The notes below the pieces were generated by a model. The model did no database searches, was not told the origin of the DNA, and worked only from the letters and a program-made list of their open reading frames with translations. 64,000 bases of DNA from Sporobolomyces roseus (taxonomy: Eukaryota > Basidiomycota > Microbotryomycetes > Sporidiobolales > Sporidiobolaceae). Made by a program: the position numbers and the translations under genes. Below, one piece after another: positions 56,889-64,000 of the stretch; positions within the stretch are counted from its first letter, which is position 1, and each line of letters begins with the position of its first letter. The DNA lies in NCBI GenBank assembly GCA_016617785.1, contig JADILM010000003.1, positions 496,001-560,000 of the forward strand, written 5' to 3'.

Positions 56889-59421
56889 ATGCTCTCATTG
56901 CGATCTACTGCTCAACGCACTCTCTCATCGGCAGTACCTCGTCGTTCAATCTCTATCGCTGCCAACACACTCCGCTCTTCGACTACTTCTCCCCTTCGAC
57001 GTTTCCCTTCTTCTTCAACTTCATCTTCTCTCCTAAACAAGATGGGTACCGTACGAAACTCTCACGGTATGGGTGAATCTACCGTACGTCTATACTCCTT
57101 CCTTCCTCATCTTCTTCCTTCCTCTCCTCCCCACTCTTCAAAACGAGTTCCTTTTCACCGGCAATTCAACCTCTCCCTCGCTTGCTGTACTGACTAGCTA
57201 GGTTTGATTGTAGGTTCGTCCTGAATCAGACAAGGTCATTCAAGATATTGCCGACTACGTTCACAACTACAAAGTTAGCTCCCTTTTCCCTTCCTCTCTC
57301 AATTCGGCTTCCCATCCTCACCCCACTCCTCGATTAACTCTCCTTTCGCTCTATATAGATCGATTCTGATGTCGCATACTCGACTGCTCGTCTCTGTTTG
57401 ATCGACACGATCGGTTGCGGTCTCGAAGGATTGAGGGTTTCACCAGAATGTAAAGCTCTCATGGAACCTATTGTACCTGGAACCGTCGTTCCTAATGGTA
57501 CAAAGGTCCCTGGTACTCCTTTCCAAATGGATCCTGTGTGAGTGTCGGTTTTCAAACGAATCCGAGATCATCTCGCTGATTTCCTTGAGAGCTCCTCCAC
57601 AGTCGTGGTGCTTTCGCTATCGGAACTCAAATCCGCTGGCTCGATTTCAACGAGTGAGTACACCTTATTCGGATTCGCAGACGAGCGTGAGAAACTGACT
57701 ATGTTATTGATACTTTCGCAGTTGTGAGTTTTTCGCTTTCGTTTCGCCCATTCTAGTTGTCCCGCAGATTCTCACGCCAAAATTCAATAGGCTTCCTCGC
57801 TGCTGAATGGGGTCACCCCTCTGACAACCTCGGAGCTATCTTGGCCGTCGCCGATTACCTTTCCCGAACTGGAGAATCCCTCACGATGAAGGACGTTCTC
57901 GAAGCCATGATCAAGGCTCACGAAATTCAAGGATGCATGGCCCTCGAGAACTCTTTCAACCGAGTCGGACTCGACCACGTTATTCTCGTCAAACTCGCTT
58001 CCGCCGCCGTCGTTTCGAAAATGATGGGACTCACTCGCGACCAAACTGTCGATGTCATCTCCCAAGTCTTTGTCGATGGTCAATCCCTTCGTACTTTCCG
58101 ACACGCCCCCAACACTGGATCGAGGAAATCTTGGTCTGCTGGAGACGCTTGCATGAGGGCTGTTCACTTGGCTCTTCAAGTCAAGAGGGGTCAAATGGGT
58201 ATTCCTACAGTTCTCACTGCGAAAACTTGGGGTTTCTACGATGTACTCTTCAAGGGTAACGAATTCAAATTCCAACGACCTTACGGATCATAGTAAGCTG
58301 AACTCTCCTGGATTTGGTTGAATCGGCATTTGACTGATTCTCTTGTTCTCTTTGCAGCATCATGGAGAACGTTCTCTTCAAGATCTCTTTCCCTGCCGAG
58401 TTCCGTGAGTGAAGAGCTCTACGAAGCCAGTTTCGTCAAGACTGATTTCTTTGGCGCCTTGCTCTCAGACGCTCAAACCGCTGCCGAAGCCGCTCACATC
58501 ATCCACAAGCAACTCAAGGACGCCGGTAAGACCTCCGACGACATCAAGCACGTCAAGATCCGTACCCAAGAAGCCGCTGTACGTTACTTTCGCTCTACTT
58601 TCGAAGATTTCGATGTTGATCTTTCTTTTCGTACAGATCCGAATTATCGACAAGTCTGGACCTCTCGCTAACTTTGCTGATCGTGATCACACTATTCAAT
58701 ACATGGTTGCCGTACCTCGTGAGTTTGAACTTTCAACAATTCAAGGAGAATCGGAGATTGAAGATGGTTTCCCTCCTTCACAGTCATCTTCGGTCGATTG
58801 ACCACTGAGGACTACTCTGATGAGACTGCTGCCGATCCCCGTATCGACGAACTCCGTGCCAAGGTGAGCATGATTCAACTAGTCCGTTTTTCGGCTTCAC
58901 TGATTTTTTCCCCTTTTCAGATCCAATGTGTTGAAGACAAGCAATACACTGCTGACTACCACAACCCCGACAAGCGTTTCATCGGTAACGCTCTGACTGT
59001 AACTCTCAACGATGGAACTGTAATGGACGAGGTACGTCCGCTTCTCCTCTTGATTCTAACTTCGTTTTCTGACTTGCTACTCGCTCGTAAAGGTCGAGGT
59101 GCACTACCCAGTCGGACACTCGCGTCGTCGTGAAGAGGGTATCCCTCTCCTCAACGCCAAATTTGAGCGACATGTCTCCCCGTGGTTCGAAAAAGAGCAT
59201 CTGGACAAGTTCGTCGCTTTCTTTTCTTTATCTGCACCTCTCCGCTCCCTTGCTCAACCTCAGCGATGTCGCAACGGTCCCCGAGCTTGCTGCGCTGTCA
59301 GCCTTGTGCAGAAGCTGACGTTTTCTCTGCGAACAGGATCGTCAAGCTCACCGGCGACCAATCGACCCTCGAGAAGATGTCCGTCAAGGACTTCACCGAC
59401 CTCTTCGTCACCAAGGAGTAA
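56889..59421 (+). CDS. Mitochondrial 2-methylcitrate dehydratase (PrpD family)
   Basis: Dehydrates 2-methylcitrate in the methylcitrate cycle that clears propionyl-CoA. Start ATG 56889: [20 protein letters not shown] is an Arg/Ser-rich mitochondrial presequence. A second Met ([20 protein letters not shown]) begins the mature-like part. Family segments: [89 protein letters not shown] and [17 protein letters not shown]. The C-terminal half has HPD-rich conserved stretches up to [14 protein letters not shown] at the stop. About a dozen short introns. The nearest yeast relative is Pdh1. No other methylcitrate-cycle gene lies in the window. Confidence 0.9.
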
Positions 59422-59564
59422 ATACGACATACAAGCAGTACAATCAATTCTCAGTAGTAGACGTTTCTCTCTTTCGTGTTTTGCCTAAAATTTTCGCAAC
59501 TTGGGAGTTCAATTTCATCTCACTCTCGCTCGTCACAGCACCAGAGAGGAAGCCATATGATAGT

Positions 59565-61636
59565 CTATTGCTTCTGCCTGAGGGCATTCTCTACAATTTG
59601 AGCACAATCTAAAACAGCTCGATCGTTTCCCCACTGCCCGACAAAAGTCATTCCGATCGGCCACCCTTCGTCCTCACCTTGCGCTTTACCCACAGGTACA
59701 GAGATAGCAGGTAGTCCAGCGAGTGAAGCGGGGAGGGAAAGGAGATCTTGAACGTAGGAAGATTGTTTCGAAGTTGACGTGGGAGAGTTGAAAGACGAGA
59801 GTAGGGGAGCGGCAGAGATCATCGTTGGGTGAATGAGGAAGTCGACTGAATCGGGAGAGGGGGAAGTGGAGGAAGGTCGTAAGGGGTTCGTGGAGGAGAA
59901 GAGAGAGTCGAGTTCGATTTGAAGCATTCGTCGAACTCGTTGAGCTTGGAGGTAATAGCTGTCGAAGGCTCTGTACGCTTGAAACCGATTTAGTACTCTT
60001 TCAATGTGACTGAACGAACGAAATCCAAGCGTACTCTGCACTCAAAGCGAAAGTTCCCAACAAGATTCGCTTCTTGACTTCATCACCGAATCCCATGGTA
60101 CGAGTCTTCGCATACAAAGGTGTCCTCAGTTCATCAGGTAAGTCGTCAGGTGCTCGGAAACCTGTACAGAACTGATCGTCAGCTCGATACCAGTCCCGCG
60201 AGGAAAGACTTAACTCACCGAATTCAGTTCCGTCATATCTGGCTAGATTACTCGAGGCTTCCGCACTGGCTAGTACATAGTATGCTGAGAGACCGAGAGG
60301 AGCGGTTTTGAGTCGAACGGAGGAGAGGGTGGCACCGAGATTCTGCAGGAGAGAAAGAGTTGCTCGGATTGAGGGGAGAAGGGAAGGCGATAGGAGAGAC
60401 GTAGGAAAGAGATCCTGAGAAGATTGTTGCGGTGAGTTTCGAGGAGCGAGACGCGTCGGTGAAGCGAAGACATACAGCTGGTACTCCGATTTTGATCCCT
60501 TCTAATGGCTTGTCTTTCGATTGAGCGAGTTCTCCTATTCGATTCCGTAGCGACTTGTGTGTCGTTTTTGCTCGATCTCTCGCGAAAGCGGGTATCGACG
60601 TTGGATCTCGCGGGTCGTGTTTGTCGAGCAGATCTGTGTGCGATCTTCACGAAGTCAGCGAAAGAACAATTTCTGCTGAATCGAGATTGCAACACACCAA
60701 AGACACCTTTCACTCGTTCAACTTCTTGACTCATCAATCCGACTGTATCGAGACTGCTTGCATAAGCGACGACTCCAAAACGAGAGAGTAAGCCGTATGA
60801 GGGTTTGAAGCCGACGATTCCGCAATAAGCTGCTGGCAATCGAGTTGATCCTCCTGTATCTGTCGCGAGCGCTCTGTACATCCTCGACAAGATCTAGTCA
60901 GTCACGTTGAGATCGCAAAGCCGGAAGAGGGAAAACAAACAAATCGCATAGACCTGCAGCGACTGCAGCTGCACTTCCTCCTGAACTACCTCCCGCAACT
61001 CTCTGTTCACTTTCCGCAGACTCTAGCGTCTTCTCTATCCCTTGAGGACCAGCTGGATTCAGAGTAGGTCCAAAATGTGAATGAACATTTGCTGAACTGT
61101 AGAGAGTGAAAACTGAGAATCAGCAAGAAGTCCGGTACATGATTGCGAGCGAGATGATCTCACCCCATTCCGAATTCATCCATATTCGTCTTGCCGACTA
61201 CTATAGCACCTTCTGATCGGAGTTGTTTGACGACGGTAGCTTCATAAGGACTTTTGTAGTCTGTGAGAAAGAAAAGCTGGTAAGATCAGTGCTGCGCGCA
61301 CTCTCGCCAACGGTCCAACTCACCTCTGAGCATTCTCGACGCGCAAGTAGTCCTCGATCCATCTCCCGAGGTTGCAAACATATCTTTTACTCCGACACTG
61401 ATTCCTTCGAGCTTCCCTTTGCCTTTTCCAGATCGTCTCGCTTGTTCATATTGCCTCTCGAGATCTATAGAGGTAGTATGGAGTTAGCTTGAGTCGTAAG
61501 AGTGAGAGGAAAGGTTGAACTGACCAGATTTTGATGAAAGTTGAGAGAATGCGTTGAGACGTGGATTGATTCGATGAGCTAGTTGAAATGATTGCGTAAG
61601 GCGGGCTGGTAGACTAGAAGATGACGATGAAGCCAT
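59565..61636 (-). CDS. Mitochondrial glutamyl-tRNA(Gln) amidotransferase subunit A
   Basis: Amidase subunit of the GatFAB-type complex that converts Glu-tRNA(Gln) to Gln-tRNA(Gln) in mitochondria (yeast HER2). Start ATG 61636 ([20 protein letters not shown]); end TAG 59565-59567. The amidase-signature catalytic residues are in order: Lys in [13 protein letters not shown], Ser in [18 protein letters not shown], and Ser in [20 protein letters not shown]. Further segments: [60 protein letters not shown] and [10 protein letters not shown] near the end. The first roughly 20 residues may be a presequence. Several introns; exons not summed. Start codon spacing to the next gene is 144 bp. Confidence 0.9.
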
Positions 61637-61780
61637 TTCCGAGGTGGAAGTTGGTTCAAGTTAGGTTGGTCAAGATTGAGATCCCTTTGCGATGATTCAT
61701 TCGCAAAATCGCCCCGTTTCTTCTTCTTCTTCTTCCTCTCCTCCCATTCACTCCTTTTTGTCTCTCCCTCAAGTTCAGTC

Positions 61781-64000
61781 ATGCCTTCAGCAGTGAGGAA
61801 ACAGAATCGTAAACCTTCAAACCAGAAACCTCCTCCAGCTAAGCCCGTTCAATCTCAGCAACCTCAACCTCAGCAAACTTCTGCTGCTGCCGTCACTCCT
61901 TCAGCTTCTTCTTCGAAATCTCCAGCCGCGAAACAAGTTTTGAAATCAACTGAACCTCAATCAGAATTGATCGTATACAATGTACAACTAGAAGATGATG
62001 GTTCACCTGCTCAATCAAAGACTGTACGCTCCCCCTCTCTATCCTCCAGAATTTCCTGGAACCCCACGACTTTTTTCTCTTTCTTCCTTCTCGCTGACCG
62101 AAGTTGATCGATCTTCTCGCAATTTGCTCGTTATATAGCTCTTACGACTCCCTCCTCCTACCACTCCTTATGTACTCAGAATCACGATCGATGCAGGAAC
62201 TGAAGCCAGTCGAAACGGAATCCTGCACACAAATTTCCCCTTGGACAACAAGCCTTTCGAAAGAGAGAGATGGTCTCAAGTAAAGTGAGTTCTAACAACT
62301 GTCTCGAGTAGGTTACAACAGGAGCTAAACCGAAGAGTGCTTTCCTGAACAGACTTCCTCAAGATTTCAGCAAACCTTTCGAAATTGACCTTCCCGTTTG
62401 TCCTCTTCTCAATTATCTCCTTCGATTCTGCATGGAAATATTCATACGAAGCTCTCCAATGTAGATCACCTCGGCGGGATCCTTTGTCTACTTCGTTGAA
62501 CACGATTCTCACCTTCCTGGAGAAGCTCGTTCTCGATCGAAACCTGGATACTTCTCAGTCGACCCTATCCTCACGATTCCCTCTCGTTCTCGCATCCTCG
62601 ATCCCGAGTCGCACGCAGTCCTTCCCGTCGGAAAAGGAGGAGCCGTTCAAAAAGGAAAAGATGTCGCTCTTCCCCTCGACGGTCTCGTTATTCAATCCGT
62701 CATTGCGAAATGGATGGGAACTCTCGAAGAATGGGCACCTCACCTCGATATCATGCGTGAACGAGGATACAACATGATTCATTACACTCCTTTACAACAA
62801 CGAGGTGAATCAAACTCGCCTTACTCGATTTACGAACAACTCGAATTCTCCGACGATCTCTTCGATGACAAGGTCAAGGGGAATCAGAAGGAGAAGACGA
62901 AGAAGATGCAAGAAATCTTGAAGAAGATTAGGGAGGAATGGGGAATGTTGGGAATGATCGATGTCGTTCTCAATCACACTGCTCACAACTCGAAATGGCT
63001 CGAGGAACACCCTGAAGCTGGTCAGTAACCCTCTTCTTACTAACTAGCTCGAATTTGAGCTGATTCCGAGATCTCGCGTTTTAGGTTACTCGGTTTCGAC
63101 TTCTCCTCATCTCGCCGGTGCCGTCGACCTCGACGACGCTTTCATCAAGCTTTCCGGTTCCCTCGCTTCCCTCGGTCTCCCTACTACCCTCACTTCGACC
63201 TCTGACCTCGACAAGATCATGCAACACATCAAAGACACTGTCCTTCCCTCGCTCAAACTTTACGAATACTACGTTCTCGATGTCGCATCTCACAAGGACT
63301 CGTTCAAGTCTGCCTGGTCGAAAGCCTCCAAGGTCTCAAAGAACGAATCTCTCGCTTCCCTCTCCTCGAAATCGATCGAAGAACAAGCTCAAATCTACGC
63401 TTCAGAGTGCCTTCCTGCCGATTGGTGTTACCTTGGAAAACGATTCCACGCTACTCCCGACACGAAGAAGGCCGTCGCTTTCGTCTCTTCCCTCCTCGAC
63501 CTCACTCCCTCAGCTGATTCCGCCGATCAAGCTACTGAACACTTCGGTAAACTCGAGGATGTTCTCAACGTCGAACGATACAAGGAGTTCGATGAGGACA
63601 AGAAGGCTATCCTTGACAACACGAGCGGTCGTATCAAGTACACTCGATTGGAAGAACACGGCCCCAAGAAGGGAGAGGTTACTGAAAAGTATGCCTGACA
63701 CCCGAACTCTGATCTCTCATTTCCTTCGCTAATCGCCCTCTTTTCGTCACAGGAACCCTCTGGTGGAATCCCTCTTCACTCGTCTCCCCAGCAACTCGAC
63801 TACGAAGAAGCACAACCCCGACTCGCTCGCTCTCGCCAACAACGGTTGGATCTGGGACGCCGACCCTCTCCTCGATTTCGCTTCTCAAAAGTCTCGCACC
63901 TACATCCGACGAGACTTGATCGTATGGGGAGATTGCGTCAAACTTCGATTCGGACAATCCTCGGACGATAACCCTTGGCTCTGGAAGCACATGACTGAAT
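61781..64000 (+). CDS. GDB1: Glycogen debranching enzyme, 5' part only
   Basis: Bifunctional 4-alpha-glucanotransferase / amylo-1,6-glucosidase that removes glycogen branches in the cytosol. Start ATG 61781 (MPSAVRKQNRKPSNQKPPPA); exons 61781-62023, 62138-62284, then from 62353; the frame is open at the window end. After a Pro/Gln-rich lead of about 60 residues come VYNVQLEDDGSPAQSKT, LPPPTTPYVLRITIDAG, ITSAGSFVYFVEHDSHLPGE, IAKWMGTLEEWAPHLDIMRE, YNMIHYTPLQQRGESNSPYS, and the transferase-domain motif GMLGMIDVVLNHTAHNSKWL. DADPLLDFASQ and RRDLIVWGDCVKLRFG lie near the edge. The glucosidase half is outside the window. Confidence 0.93.

Overview
The window is nuclear DNA of a basidiomycete fungus, most likely a yeast-forming member of Pucciniomycotina related to Rhodotorula, Sporobolomyces or Microbotryum. 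The signs are densely packed protein genes on alternating strands, many short introns (about 45-90 nt, donors mostly GTGAGT or GTACGT), pyrimidine-rich tracts just upstream of start codons, and a phenylalanine ammonia-lyase of the Rhodotorula type. No bacterial or viral segment, CRISPR array, rRNA or tRNA gene was recognised. I reconstructed exons by hand. For genes where I give a protein length, the summed exons are divisible by three unless I say otherwise.

Left part (1-13.3 kb): the 5' part of an unknown Ser-rich protein gene; MESH1 (ppGpp/NADPH hydrolase); an intact PAL gene; a tandem second PAL copy that stops in exon 5 and is a pseudogene; and, converging on it, a Rho1 guanine-nucleotide exchange factor of the ROM2 type.

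Middle (13.3-36 kb): a mitochondrial medium-chain acyl-CoA dehydrogenase with tiny exons; an unknown membrane-anchored acidic protein; mitochondrial ribosomal protein bL33m in five exons; an F-box-like protein; a large NOL11/Utp8-like protein; a DUF676 serine esterase. Next comes an unknown gene split by a 675-bp TA-flanked inverted-repeat transposon of Tc1/mariner/pogo type. Then follow ELG1 (PCNA unloader) and exocyst SEC15.

Right part (36-64 kb): sorting nexin SNX4/ATG24; an unknown 478-residue protein; an F-BAR RhoGAP; beta-carbonic anhydrase with two candidate start codons; a cold-shock-domain RNA-binding protein; a steroid 5-alpha-reductase-like protein head-to-head with TMA16, whose start codon is split by an intron; an NmrA-like protein; EFR3; 2-methylcitrate dehydratase; mitochondrial GatA; and the 5' part of the glycogen debranching enzyme.

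The genes do not form one pathway. Loose themes are Rho1 and plasma-membrane/vesicle traffic (ROM2, F-BAR RhoGAP, SEC15, SNX4, EFR3) and mitochondrial function (MCAD, bL33m, PrpD, GatA). The strongest unusual signal is the transposon at 28178-28852: removing it with one TA restores a 294-codon reading frame. The mosaic identity between the two PAL copies comes second.
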